Shown in pieces: positions 1-8,525 of a DNA stretch of 64,000 bases. Under the pieces are notes generated by a model that saw only the letters and a program-made list of their open reading frames with translations, ran no database searches and was not told where the DNA came from. The stretch is taken from NCBI GenBank assembly GCA_964548175.1, contig CAZJQS010000007.1, positions 1 through 64,000 on the forward strand. The letters are read 5' to 3'. Position numbers and translations under genes: made by a program. Position 1 is the stretch's first letter, and the number at the start of each line of letters is the position of its first letter. The DNA comes from JANQPA01 sp964548175. Its GTDB lineage: Bacteria > Bacteroidota > Bacteroidia > Chitinophagales > Saprospiraceae.

Positions 1-55
1 AAAACTCAAAACCCAAAACTCAAAACCCAAAACTCAAAACCCAAAACTCAAAACC
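1..55. repeat. 14-nt tandem repeat, four copies
   Basis: Four head-to-tail copies of the unit AAAACTCAAAACCC fill the window up to the base before the acylase ATG; the last copy lacks its final C. The array probably continues to the left of the window. It occupies the place where the 5' leader of the next gene must lie, so copy-number change could alter its expression. Confidence 0.9.
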
Positions 56-2122
56 ATGAAAAACAACCCACTTCTCCTTTGGCTATTATGTATTTTTCTG
101 GTCAGCTGCCAAAATAATCAGACCATTCCCACTACCATTAAATGGGATAATTGGGGCGTACCGCATATTTATGCCGGGACAGAGGAAGAACTCTTTTATG
201 CTCAGGGTTGGGCGCAGATGCAGCAGCATGCAGACCTGATACTGGAGCTTTACGGCGCTTCCCGTGGACGGGCAGCCGAATACTGGGGAGTTGAGCGATT
301 GGAAAGTGACGTGCTGTTGCATACGCTTGGCTTTCCAGAGCTGGCTCAACAGTGGAAGGAACAACAAGACCCCAGGGTCAAAAAACTGATCGCTGCATTC
401 GCCTCCGGCCTGAATGACTATGCGGCAGCCCATCCGGAACAGATCGAGGAAGAAAATAGAGTGGTATTGCCCATCAGTCCTGAAGATGTGAATCTGCATT
501 CCATGTTTGTTATTTTTACACGCTTTATCGGCGGGTCAGAACTGGGTATGATCCAGCGCTGGTCGGATATGGGCTCTAATGCCTATGCTGTAGGGCCAAA
601 GAGAACTGCTTCCGGTAATGCCATGCTGGTGCAAAATCCGCATCTGCCCTGGTTCGGCGAGTTTACTTTCTGGGAGTCTCAATTCAATTTTCAGGACAAA
701 AGAATACACGGCGTCACTTTGGTAGGCTTACCCGGTATCGCCATAGGATTTAATCAGCATCTGGGGTGGACGCACACCAACAATACCATCGATAATGCCG
801 ACACCTATGAATTGTTGTTGGAAGATAACGGCTATTTGCTGGATGGAGAAGTGAAGGAATTTGAACGGCGGTCGAAAATTTTAAAAATAAAAAAAGAAGA
901 CGGAACATTGGCTGACCAGGAAATAGAGATCCTGAGCTCCTTGCACGGACCTGTCGTCAAAAAAGGCGAGCAAAAAGCGCTGGCCATCAGGATGGTTGGC
1001 CAGGACAGGCCTAACAGCCTGCTGCAGTGGTGGACCATGGCCAACAGCACCAGCCTGGAAGAATTTGAAGCGGCGCTTAAAATGGCTCAAATTCCTTTTT
1101 GGAATGTCATGTTTGCTGATGTAGAGGGTAATATCTTTTATTTGTTCAACGGCCTGGTGCCCAGACGTAGTCAGGGAGACTGGTCGTACTGGAACCGTAT
1201 CGTGCCTGGCAATGAATCCACTAATATCTGGACCGAAGTTCATCCTTATGAAGATCTGCCCATGGTAAAAAACCCGGAACAGCACTGGCTGCAAAATGCT
1301 AATGATCCGCCTTGGACCAGCACCATTCCGCAGAGTTTAGACGCTGATGATTTTCCACCTTATATGTCGCCCAGAGGGATGTCTTTCCGTCCTCAGCGAT
1401 CGGCGAGAATGTTGATGGAGGACGAATCCATCACTTTTGAAGAATTGGTAGACTATAAGCTATCTACCCGGCTGGAGCTGGCTGACCGTCTTCTGGACGA
1501 TTTATCAGCGGCCGTTGATGAGCATGGTAATGCCTTGGCCAAAGAGGCGAAGACAGTGCTTATGGATTGGGATCGAACAGCCGATAAAGATAGTAAGGGG
1601 ATGGTATTGTTCTATAATTGGGCACAGAAATTCCAGCTTTGGAACCAGTCTCGTTACGCTGTGCAGTGGAATGAAGAGGCGCCCCATACAACGCCGGATG
1701 GTCTGGCCGATCCTCAGGGGGCGGTTCGCCTGTTAGAAACTGCTGCCAGGGAGGTTCAGGAAGGGTTTGGCAGCCTGGATGTGGCCTGGGGAGAATACTA
1801 TAAGATCGATCAGAATGGAGTGTTACTCCCCGCCAACGGTATTGACGGTGCTATGGGGGTTTTTCGGGTGGCCTGGCCAGCAAAGATGGATGAAAAACAA
1901 GGGGTTGTCGGCGGTGGCGATTCCTGGGTGGGCGTTATTGAGTTTTGGGAAAAAATAAAGGCAAAGGTCTTATTGAGCTATGGGAATGCTTCCGAGGAAG
2001 GTTCTCCCCATAAAGGTGATCAGTTGAAGTTGTTTTCGGAGAAAAAATTGAGAGATGCCTGGTTTTATGAGGAAGAGTTGGAGGGTAATATTGCCAAAAC
2101 AGAAATCTTAGAAAAAGAATAA
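56..2122 (+). CDS. penicillin acylase family lipoprotein (N-terminal nucleophile amidase)
   Basis: A 688-residue protein of the penicillin G acylase/acyl-homoserine-lactone acylase family, which hydrolyses amide bonds of acylated substrates. The N-terminus is a lipoprotein signal with lipobox LVSC (Cys18), so the enzyme is probably anchored to an envelope membrane. Residues about 25-165 correspond to the alpha chain (WDNWGVPHIYA, typical of the family). The predicted autocatalytic cleavage site and nucleophile is Ser174 in GSNAYAVGP, followed by the beta chain. Length fits an intact precursor. The true substrate (beta-lactam, AHL or other amide) cannot be read from the sequence. The ATG sits directly against the tandem repeat. 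Confidence 0.9.
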   Translation: MKNNPLLLWLLCIFLVSCQNNQTIPTTIKWDNWGVPHIYAGTEEELFYAQGWAQMQQHADLILELYGASRGRAAEYWGVERLESDVLLHTLGFPELAQQWKEQQDPRVKKLIAAFASGLNDYAAAHPEQIEEENRVVLPISPEDVNLHSMFVIFTRFIGGSELGMIQRWSDMGSNAYAVGPKRTASGNAMLVQNPHLPWFGEFTFWESQFNFQDKRIHGVTLVGLPGIAIGFNQHLGWTHTNNTIDNADTYELLLEDNGYLLDGEVKEFERRSKILKIKKEDGTLADQEIEILSSLHGPVVKKGEQKALAIRMVGQDRPNSLLQWWTMANSTSLEEFEAALKMAQIPFWNVMFADVEGNIFYLFNGLVPRRSQGDWSYWNRIVPGNESTNIWTEVHPYEDLPMVKNPEQHWLQNANDPPWTSTIPQSLDADDFPPYMSPRGMSFRPQRSARMLMEDESITFEELVDYKLSTRLELADRLLDDLSAAVDEHGNALAKEAKTVLMDWDRTADKDSKGMVLFYNWAQKFQLWNQSRYAVQWNEEAPHTTPDGLADPQGAVRLLETAAREVQEGFGSLDVAWGEYYKIDQNGVLLPANGIDGAMGVFRVAWPAKMDEKQGVVGGGDSWVGVIEFWEKIKAKVLLSYGNASEEGSPHKGDQLKLFSEKKLRDAWFYEEELEGNIAKTEILEKE

Positions 2123-2159
2123 GCAGTAAGGCTGGCAGCCTTACTGCTTATTCTTTTTC
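2111..2159. terminator. bidirectional terminator between the acylase gene and dapF
   Basis: A perfect inverted repeat with 23-nt arms (2111-2133 and 2137-2159) and a GGC loop. The GC-rich core (GTAAGGCT/AGCCTTAC) is flanked by A-rich and T-rich arms, so each strand ends in a U-rich tract. The arms include the last codons and stop codons of both convergent genes. Confidence 0.88.
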
Positions 2160-2933
2160 CCCGGAAAACACCAGCTCTGCCGGTCCATTTAGCCATACTT
2201 CAGAAAATCCGTCGTCCGAGGCTATAAATTCTACGGATAAGTTACCCCCCTTGGCTTTTACTGGAATAGGGCCATCGGGCTTTGCTTCCTGCAGAAGGTA
2301 ATAGGCCATAGCTGCAGCGGTCACACCGGTGCCACAGGCCAAGGTTTCATTCTCGACCCCGCGCTCGTAAGTGGCTATTTTTATGCCTTTCTCCAGGGGC
2401 TGAACGAAATTGACATTAGTACCCTTTTCCTTAAATCGATCGTTGTATCTGATCTTTCTTCCTTCGGAAACAATATCCAGTTGCTCTATGTCCTCCACAA
2501 AGGTAACATAATGAGGAGAGCCGGTATCTAGAAAATAATAATGATCTCCCTTTTCCACTTCATTGACGGTTTTCATCTCCAGGCGGATCCAAAGGGGGGT
2601 GGCTACTTCTGCTTGGTGCGGACCGTCAGCAGCCAAAAAAGTACACCGGTCCCGGATGATCCCGAGAAAATGAGCAAAAGCTACGGCGCAGCGCCCTCCA
2701 TTACCGCACATGCTTCCTAAATGACCATCGGAATTGTAGTAGACCATCTCAAAGTCGTATCCCTCTTTTTTTTCTATCAAAATGAGCCCGTCCGCTCCGA
2801 TACCGAAGTGCCGGTCACACCATTTTTCAATGACGGAAGGAGAGGACTTGTAAGGAAAAAGAAGGTCCCGGTTGTCGATGACAATGAAATCATTGCCGGC
2901 ACCATGGTATTTATAAAAGGGGATCTTATTCAT
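2148..2933 (-). CDS. dapF: diaminopimelate epimerase
   Basis: The 261-residue product interconverts LL- and meso-diaminopimelate in the lysine and peptidoglycan pathway, without a cofactor. Both catalytic cysteines are in their conserved settings: Cys76 in SMCGNGGRC and Cys200 in LACGTGVTAAA. The N-terminal YHGAGNDFIVIDN motif and the GADGLI motif are also present. Length is slightly short of the usual 270-280 residues but no core motif is missing. The start overlaps the end of the upstream small membrane-protein gene by 8 nt, which suggests co-transcription and coupling. Confidence 0.97.
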   Translation of the reverse strand: MNKIPFYKYHGAGNDFIVIDNRDLLFPYKSSPSVIEKWCDRHFGIGADGLILIEKKEGYDFEMVYYNSDGHLGSMCGNGGRCAVAFAHFLGIIRDRCTFLAADGPHQAEVATPLWIRLEMKTVNEVEKGDHYYFLDTGSPHYVTFVEDIEQLDIVSEGRKIRYNDRFKEKGTNVNFVQPLEKGIKIATYERGVENETLACGTGVTAAAMAYYLLQEAKPDGPIPVKAKGGNLSVEFIASDDGFSEVWLNGPAELVFSGEKE

Positions 2934-3132
2934 ACGGTTGATTTTGAAGTACTTCTTCCTGAGCGGGAGGCTCTTGCCCGAAGGGTACCCCCAGCGCGTA
3001 ATGGCGGTAAATCATGATGGACAGGAGGATCAGAATGAGCGCCAGGCCCATAAAAGAAATCTTCCAGCCCCAGATGTTGCCGATATATTCTCCATCCATC
3101 GGATCCTTTCTTTCGTCTTTTTGTTGAAACAT
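2926..3132 (-). CDS. small single-pass membrane protein
   Basis: A 68-residue protein with a charged N-terminus (residues 1-20), one hydrophobic helix at about 26-45 (FMGLALILILLSIMIY) and a proline- and acid-rich tail. I do not recognise a family. It overlaps the dapF start by 8 nt on the same strand, and the overlap plus a plausible membrane helix support a real gene. Function unknown. Confidence 0.65.
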   Translation of the reverse strand: MFQQKDERKDPMDGEYIGNIWGWKISFMGLALILILLSIMIYRHYALGVPFGQEPPAQEEVLQNQPYE

Positions 3133-3160
3133 TTTCAGCTTTTTGCGGTAAATTTATGGG

Positions 3161-3226
3161 ACAAGAAGAAGAAATACAAGCCTAAAAGGCCTCCAGGCCT
3201 TTTAGGCTTGTATTTCTTCTCCTTGT
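3161..3226. repeat. long near-perfect hairpin in a divergent intergenic region
   Basis: Arms 3167-3192 and 3195-3220 are perfect 26-nt reverse complements separated by two bases. After one mismatch the pairing continues for five more base pairs (3161-3165/3222-3226). It lies between two gene starts that point away from each other, so it is not an ordinary end-of-gene terminator. It could be a repeat element, a leader structure, or a block against transcription running between the two promoters. Confidence 0.85.
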
Positions 3227-3300
3227 TAGAAGTAAGTTAATGTAGGCGGACTTATTGAATATAAGCCGTACAAGCCCTATATTACCAAGCTCTTAGTGTT

Positions 3301-3332
3301 TGAAGTTGTTTGAAAAACTTCAAACAACTTCA
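3301..3332. repeat. second perfect hairpin upstream of the HtrA gene
   Basis: Perfect 14-nt arms TGAAGTTGTTTGAA (3301-3314) and TTCAAACAACTTCA (3319-3332) around a 4-nt loop, 63 nt before the HtrA ATG. It may be an operator or a leader hairpin; the sequence alone does not decide. Confidence 0.75.
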
Positions 3333-3344
3333 TGGAGAAGTCTT

Positions 3345-3374
3345 TTTGTATGGCTTCTTCCTTCTGTATATTCA
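3345..3374 (+). promoter_or_regulatory. weak Bacteroidota-type promoter candidate for the HtrA gene
   Basis: TTTG at 3345-3348 and TATATTCA at 3367-3374 are 18 nt apart. This resembles the TTTG/TAnnTTTG promoter of Bacteroidota, but the -7 box differs at its last positions. It lies just before the HtrA start and after the 14-nt hairpin. Confidence 0.3.
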
Positions 3375-3394
3375 ACAAAATAACACTTCATTAG

Positions 3395-4828
3395 ATGCGC
3401 ATGAGAACTATTGGTTTGGTCATTGGGTCATCCTTGCTGAGCGCCTTGCTGGCGATTTTTATATATCAGCAGGTGGCCCCGCCTGAAAAAGTGATTATCA
3501 GAGAGACGGTTTCTCCCCAATATGCTAATTTTAATGATCCGCTGGATGGTGCGCTGCAACGCACCTTTTTATCCTCCGCACCTACTAATTTTATCGCCGC
3601 CGCCGAGGCCGTTACGCCCGCAGTCGTTAATATCAAAACCTACCAAACAGGCGGCACCCTGGACTTCTGGCGAGCCAACAGCTACGGCAACGCTTCCGGC
3701 TCCGGCGTAATCGTTTCTTCGGATGGATATGTGGTGACAAATAATCATGTAGTCGAAGAAGGCGACGAGATCGAAATCACCCTAAACGATAAAAGGGAAT
3801 TCAAAGCCAAACTCATCGGTTCCGACCCTTCCACTGATCTGGCTTTACTCAAAATAGAATCCTCCAATTTACCTTATATGCTTTTCGGCAATTCCGATTC
3901 CCTACGGGTAGGAGAGTGGGTGCTGGCTGTTGGCAATCCTTTCAATCTGGAATCTACAGTAACAGCCGGCATCGTGAGCGCTAAAGGACGAAGCATCGAC
4001 ATTCTGGAAGGGCAGGATCGGATCGAATCTTTTATCCAAACGGACGCCGCCGTCAATCCCGGCAACAGTGGGGGGGCTTTGGTCAATACCAATGGCGAGC
4101 TGATCGGGATCAACACGGCCATCATTACCCGCTCCGGAAGGTACGAGGGCTATTCCTTTGCCGTACCGGCTAACCTGGTGCGCAAAGTGATTAAAGACAT
4201 TAGAGATTACGGCGCCGTACAGCGAGGTCTGTTGGGCGTTTTCATAGACGAAATGACGAATGAACGAGCCAGAGACCTGGGCCTTGAATCCGTAGAAGGC
4301 GTCTACATTACCCGCGTTTCTCCGGGCAGCGGCGCCGATGACGCCGGCCTTAGAACCGGAGATGTCATTGTCGGCATCAATGGCGTAAAAACCAAAACCC
4401 TACCGGAAATGCAGGAGCAAGTCGGTCGTTACCGCCCCGGCAATACCATCACCATCGATTTCATTCGAAGCGGGAAAAACAAGAAAACCAAGGTCATCCT
4501 GAAAAATAAAAGCAACAGCACCGAAATCGTAACCGCTTCTTCTTCTAGCTTGCTGGAAGATCTGGGCTTCGACCTGAGAGAACTTACCCAGGAGGAAGAG
4601 AAAAGACTGGGCGTCAAAGGTGTCAAGGTAATCCGCATCTACCGCGGTAGCCGCATTGAACGCACCAACATGGACCCCGGATTCATCATCACCAAAATGG
4701 ATAATGAAGAGATCACCAGCCTGGAAGAATTGACTAAAAAACTGAAAAAAGCTGAAGGGAAAGTGATGTTTGAAGGGATCTATGAAAATTATCCCGGGGA
4801 GTATTATTATGCTTTTCCGGTGGAGTAA
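3395..4828 (+). CDS. HtrA/DegP-family serine protease with two PDZ domains
   Basis: A 477-residue envelope protease/chaperone of the DegP/DegQ group. An N-terminal hydrophobic segment (residues 5-24) exports or anchors it. The trypsin-like domain (about 65-260) shows the catalytic triad: His118 in TNNHVV, Asp148 in STDLAL and Ser225 in NPGNSGGAL. A first PDZ domain follows at about 275-370 (GVYITRVSPGSGADDAGL), and a second, more divergent one at about 385-475. It is predicted to degrade misfolded periplasmic proteins. It is followed 23 nt later on the same strand by the carboxyltransferase gene, though a functional link is not evident. Confidence 0.95.
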   Translation: MRMRTIGLVIGSSLLSALLAIFIYQQVAPPEKVIIRETVSPQYANFNDPLDGALQRTFLSSAPTNFIAAAEAVTPAVVNIKTYQTGGTLDFWRANSYGNASGSGVIVSSDGYVVTNNHVVEEGDEIEITLNDKREFKAKLIGSDPSTDLALLKIESSNLPYMLFGNSDSLRVGEWVLAVGNPFNLESTVTAGIVSAKGRSIDILEGQDRIESFIQTDAAVNPGNSGGALVNTNGELIGINTAIITRSGRYEGYSFAVPANLVRKVIKDIRDYGAVQRGLLGVFIDEMTNERARDLGLESVEGVYITRVSPGSGADDAGLRTGDVIVGINGVKTKTLPEMQEQVGRYRPGNTITIDFIRSGKNKKTKVILKNKSNSTEIVTASSSSLLEDLGFDLRELTQEEEKRLGVKGVKVIRIYRGSRIERTNMDPGFIITKMDNEEITSLEELTKKLKKAEGKVMFEGIYENYPGEYYYAFPVE

Positions 4829-4851
4829 AGATTTCAAAACCTAATCATGAC

Positions 4852-6486
4852 ATGGCCAAAGTGAATCTCGAACAAAACAAAAACCAGGACGAAATGAAAC
4901 TGCTCCTCTCCCGACTCCAGCATCGGCTGGGAAAGATAAAAATGGGGGGAGGAGAAAAAAAGATCGCCAAGCAACACAAGCAGGGCAAAATGACCGCCCG
5001 CGAACGCATCAATTACCTGATAGACGAGGAGCGTGACTTTTTAGAGATCGGCGCTTTCGCCGGTTATGACATGTACGAAGAATACGGCGGCTGCCCGGCC
5101 GGCGGCGTGGTGGTGGGTATTGGCTACGTTAGGGGCCGACAGTGCGTGATCGTCGCCAATGATGCAACCGTAAAGGCAGGGGCCTGGTTCCCGATCACCG
5201 GAAAAAAGAACCTCCGAGCACAGGAAATCGCCATGGAAAACCGCCTGCCGATCATCTACCTGGTCGATAGCGCGGGGGTATTCTTGCCTATGCAGGATGA
5301 AATCTTCCCCGATAAAGAACATTTTGGCCGTATTTTTAGAAATAACGCCCGTATGTCCAGCATGGGCATACCACAAATTGCCGCCATCATGGGCAGCTGC
5401 GTAGCGGGAGGCGCTTACCTGCCCATCATGTCGGACGAAGCGCTGATCGTAGAAGGCACCGGCTCCATCTTCCTGGCCGGCCCCTACCTGGTCAAAGCAG
5501 CCATAGGAGAGGAGGTCGACAAAGAAACACTCGGCGGCGCCATCACCCAATCAGAAATTTCCGGCGTCACGGATTATAAAATGCCGGACGATAAGACTTG
5601 CCTGGATACCATTTGCGACCTCGTCGACAAAATCGGACATTTTTCAAAAGCAGGCTTTGACCGAGCAGAACCTAAGCCTCCCGTACTGGATCCGGAGGAG
5701 ATCTACCGGTTGTTTCCAACTGCTTCCAACAAGCCCTATAAAACCATCGAGATCCTGAAGAGACTGGTCGACGATTCAAAATTAACCTTTTACAAGCAAG
5801 ATTACGGTAAGACCATCCTCTGCGCTTATGCCCGCATCGACGGCTGGTCGGTCGGTATCGTCGCCAATAATCGTGAGGTGGTGAAGACTAAAAAAGGAGA
5901 AATGCAGTTCGGCGGGGTGATCTATTCCGACTCCGCTGATAAGGCGGCCCGGTTTATTATGAACTGTAATCAGAAGAAAATTCCGCTGGTGTTTATGCAT
6001 GATGTCACAGGCTTTATGGTCGGCACCCGGTCGGAGCATGGCGGCATCATCAAGGACGGCGCTAAAATGGTCAATGCCGTTTCCAATTCTACGGTCCCTA
6101 AATTCAGCATCGTCATGGGGAATTCTTACGGCGCCGGTAATTATGCGATGTGTGGAAAGGCCTACGACCCCCGCCTGATCGTGGCCTGGCCGACCGCCAA
6201 GATCGCCGTGATGGGAGGAGCTCAAGCCGCCAAGGTATTGCTCCAGATCCAGGTGTCCTCATTCAAAGCCAAAGGCCAGGAACCTACCGAAGAAGAAACC
6301 CAGGCCTTGTTTGACAAGATCCAGCAGCGTTACGATGACCAGACCACGCCCTACTACGCTGCCGCCCGACTTTGGGTGGACGCCATCATCGATCCGCTGG
6401 AAACGCGTAAGGTAATCTCTATGGGTATTGAAGCGGCCGACAATGCCGAGGTGGAACGATTTAATGTGGGGGTGTTGCAGACGTAG
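4852..6486 (+). CDS. acyl-CoA carboxylase, carboxyltransferase (beta) subunit
   Basis: A 544-residue biotin-dependent carboxyltransferase that moves CO2 from carboxybiotin to an acyl-CoA. The crotonase-fold N-half contains LVDSAGVFLPMQDEIFPD and HFGRIFRNNARMSSMGIPQIA-type sequence. These resemble methylcrotonoyl-CoA carboxylase beta subunits (leucine degradation) more than propionyl-CoA enzymes. The C-half has the family motif FMVGTRSEHGGIIKDGAKM and GNSYGAGNYAMCGKAYDP. The biotin carboxylase/biotin-carrier partner is not in this window. Substrate assignment is by motif resemblance only. Confidence 0.93.
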   Translation: MAKVNLEQNKNQDEMKLLLSRLQHRLGKIKMGGGEKKIAKQHKQGKMTARERINYLIDEERDFLEIGAFAGYDMYEEYGGCPAGGVVVGIGYVRGRQCVIVANDATVKAGAWFPITGKKNLRAQEIAMENRLPIIYLVDSAGVFLPMQDEIFPDKEHFGRIFRNNARMSSMGIPQIAAIMGSCVAGGAYLPIMSDEALIVEGTGSIFLAGPYLVKAAIGEEVDKETLGGAITQSEISGVTDYKMPDDKTCLDTICDLVDKIGHFSKAGFDRAEPKPPVLDPEEIYRLFPTASNKPYKTIEILKRLVDDSKLTFYKQDYGKTILCAYARIDGWSVGIVANNREVVKTKKGEMQFGGVIYSDSADKAARFIMNCNQKKIPLVFMHDVTGFMVGTRSEHGGIIKDGAKMVNAVSNSTVPKFSIVMGNSYGAGNYAMCGKAYDPRLIVAWPTAKIAVMGGAQAAKVLLQIQVSSFKAKGQEPTEEETQALFDKIQQRYDDQTTPYYAAARLWVDAIIDPLETRKVISMGIEAADNAEVERFNVGVLQT

Positions 6487-6506
6487 TTGAAGCTTGAAGG
6501 TAAAGA

Positions 6507-6592
6507 AGGAGCTGCCGCCCTCACCGACATTTTTTGAACTATAAGAATAGTGCGTATCAAGAGGGAACTTGGTCGATTTGGCGGCAGCTCCT
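6507..6592. repeat. 13-nt inverted repeat with 60-nt spacer
   Basis: AGGAGCTGCCGCC (6507-6519) and its exact complement (6580-6592) flank 60 nt in the gap between the convergent carboxyltransferase and hibernation-factor genes. It may act as a large stem at the 3' end of one transcript or be a relic of a small mobile repeat. No coding sequence lies within it. Confidence 0.6.
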
Positions 6593-6664
6593 GACTTTTG
6601 GGTTAGATAATGTTAGAGTAGACAATGTACATGGGAACTCTAACAATGACATCCTAAAACTAGA

Positions 6665-6970
6665 TTAGTGAAGATTATTTAGCTGAGTCTTGAATTTTTT
6701 CACCTGACGTTTAACCTTGTCGCTGGCCATAGCCAGTGCTTTCTCAAAAGACTCTGCTTCTGCTTCTGCGAAGAAGGTCTGTCCCGGCGCCTCCATTCTG
6801 ATCTCCACTTGTCTGTTCTCTTTATGATGGTGCCTCTGGATAGCGTCTTTCAGGAAAACGTTAACGGTCGTAAAATGATCAAAAATGCTGGTCACTTTGT
6901 CTACTTTTTCTTCGATCATGGCTTGTAATGGCTCGCTTACTGAAAAGGGTGCTTGCACTTGGATTTTCAT
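6665..6970 (-). CDS. hpf: ribosome hibernation promoting factor (short HPF/RaiA family)
   Basis: A 101-residue protein of the HPF/YfiA family, which binds the small ribosomal subunit in slow-growing cells and blocks translation. The start MKIQVQAPFSVSEPL and the basic segment DKVKRQVKKFKTQ match the beta-alpha-beta-beta-beta-alpha fold. The length is that of the short form and lacks the dimerisation domain of long HPF. The gene is divergent from the secreted-protein gene at 7232, with a 261-bp shared upstream region. Confidence 0.9.
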   Translation of the reverse strand: MKIQVQAPFSVSEPLQAMIEEKVDKVTSIFDHFTTVNVFLKDAIQRHHHKENRQVEIRMEAPGQTFFAEAEAESFEKALAMASDKVKRQVKKFKTQLNNLH

Positions 6971-7109
6971 ATTTCTATGTTTTCGAGTGAAAAAAATGCC
7001 TGCCGGCCATTAAACTCCGGCATGTGTTAATAGTGTTATGTATTTTGTTTAGCTTTTGTTCGAGTTGTTTGCTTTATAAAAACAAGATACCGGATGACGT
7101 CAGCCTATA

Positions 7110-7129
7110 CTGTGATATTTATCATCAGG
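7110..7129. promoter_or_regulatory. palindrome resembling a Crp/Fnr-type operator
   Basis: TGATA-TT-TATCA is a perfect 12-bp palindrome extended imperfectly by CTG and TCAG. The left half TGTGA followed by six bases and TCA recalls CRP-type sites. It lies in the shared upstream region of the divergent hpf and secreted-protein genes, and a Crp/Fnr regulator is encoded at 50.8 kb. The assignment rests on sequence resemblance only. Confidence 0.3.
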
Positions 7130-7231
7130 TCAAAATGATTTCTATCAAAAGGAAGTCTGGTTAATATGGATACATTCCGGAACCTTGTCTAAACGCTTAC
7201 TTTTATCGCGAAATTTACAGATATAAAAAGC

Positions 7232-8494
7232 ATGAAGACTGTTTGGCATTGCGCTTTGTTGCTGTTTATGGGTTTCTCTTCCTTCCTGGAAGCTCAAGTG
7301 GTTGATCTTTCGGGTAAATGGACCGGCTTTATTACCATTGACGGCCGGACCGATACGTTTTGGTATGAATTGACCCTGGAGCAAGATCGTCGCATGATCA
7401 GCGGCCTTTCCTTTTGTTTTTTAAAAGATACTTCCTCCTACGCTCGCTTTAATATGACCGGAGTGGTGGAGCAGGATGGCTTCATTTTCCAGGAGATCCA
7501 GCAATACGAGCCTCAACAGGATAAGTGGTGCCATAAATATATGATACTGAAAAGGGCTGTAGAGGATCGCCGCGAAATACTTACCGGCCGGTGGAAAGCG
7601 ACTAACTGCCCCAGCGGCGACGTTGTTCTGACCAGGCGCCTACCCGGGACGGCTGAAGAAAAAAAGGTCGAAGAGCAGGCAGGAACAAAAGAGCTCCCTT
7701 TTACCGTAGAGGGAAAATGGACGGGCCTTTTACAGCAAGAAGACCGAGAGACGCTGTTCCGGTTTGAGGTGGATCTCCAAAAAAACAACCAGGGGACTTC
7801 CAATATTTTCTCAGATCAAGGTGGCCAGGCTACCATGCAACTCGTCTGGAACTGGGGACTTGTCAATAACGCTTTTCGGATCGTGGAATCCGGAGTGATT
7901 AATAAAACCGATCCCGACTGGCCCTGGTGCATCAAAACTGCCGAATTGCAAATGCGACGGGAAGGCGACCGTTATGTACTGGAGGGCGCCTGGAAAGGGT
8001 ACATAGAGGGCTACGACTATACAACGGGGCCCTGTGCTTCGGGTACGCTGCGGCTGGAAAAGCCCGTGCGCACGCAGCCGGAAATTGTCCAAAAAACACC
8101 GGAGCCGCCCAAACCCCAGGAACCACCGGAGCCGGAAGAACGTCCTCGCAAGGTCAGGATACAAAAGATCGTGGAGGTGGCTTCTAAAAATCTGCGCCTC
8201 CGGGCATGGGATAGCGGCACCGTGGATGGCGATGTGATCACCATCTTTCTCAACGGTGAACAGGTGCTCTTCCGCCATCGGGTGGATAAACGCAAATACG
8301 CCTTTCCCATCACCCTGCAGGAGGATTACAACTTCATGGTCATGTATGCGGATGATATCGGCGACATCGTGCCGAATACCGTAGCGGTGTCTATCGATGA
8401 CGGAGAAAAAGAGCAGTTGATCGTCTTAAGCTCAGACCTGGAAGAAAGCGGCGCGGTGTTGCTGAAGCAGATAAAAATTACGGAAGGACGCTGA
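7232..8494 (+). CDS. secreted protein with duplicated lipocalin-like domains (unknown function)
   Basis: A 420-residue exported protein with signal peptide (residues 1-21, ending FLEAQ). Two similar beta-rich domains follow, at about 23-145 and 158-280. Each begins with a GKWTG motif (SGKWTGFITIDGR, EGKWTGLLQQEDR) and ends with CPSGDVVLTR or CASGTLRLEK, which points to an internal duplication. A proline/glutamate-rich linker (about 290-315, PEPPKPQEPPEPEERP) leads to a C-terminal beta domain (about 320-420) containing VTIFLNGE-like strands. I know no function for it. It is convergent with the methylase gene. Confidence 0.85.
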   Translation: MKTVWHCALLLFMGFSSFLEAQVVDLSGKWTGFITIDGRTDTFWYELTLEQDRRMISGLSFCFLKDTSSYARFNMTGVVEQDGFIFQEIQQYEPQQDKWCHKYMILKRAVEDRREILTGRWKATNCPSGDVVLTRRLPGTAEEKKVEEQAGTKELPFTVEGKWTGLLQQEDRETLFRFEVDLQKNNQGTSNIFSDQGGQATMQLVWNWGLVNNAFRIVESGVINKTDPDWPWCIKTAELQMRREGDRYVLEGAWKGYIEGYDYTTGPCASGTLRLEKPVRTQPEIVQKTPEPPKPQEPPEPEERPRKVRIQKIVEVASKNLRLRAWDSGTVDGDVITIFLNGEQVLFRHRVDKRKYAFPITLQEDYNFMVMYADDIGDIVPNTVAVSIDDGEKEQLIVLSSDLEESGAVLLKQIKITEGR

Positions 8495-8525
8495 TAGCCA
8501 ACCTCCTTCCGCTATGCTTACCGGC

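Noticed and set aside
1..55. CRISPR array
   Set aside because: The 14-nt units are contiguous and identical with no spacers, and no cas genes are near.
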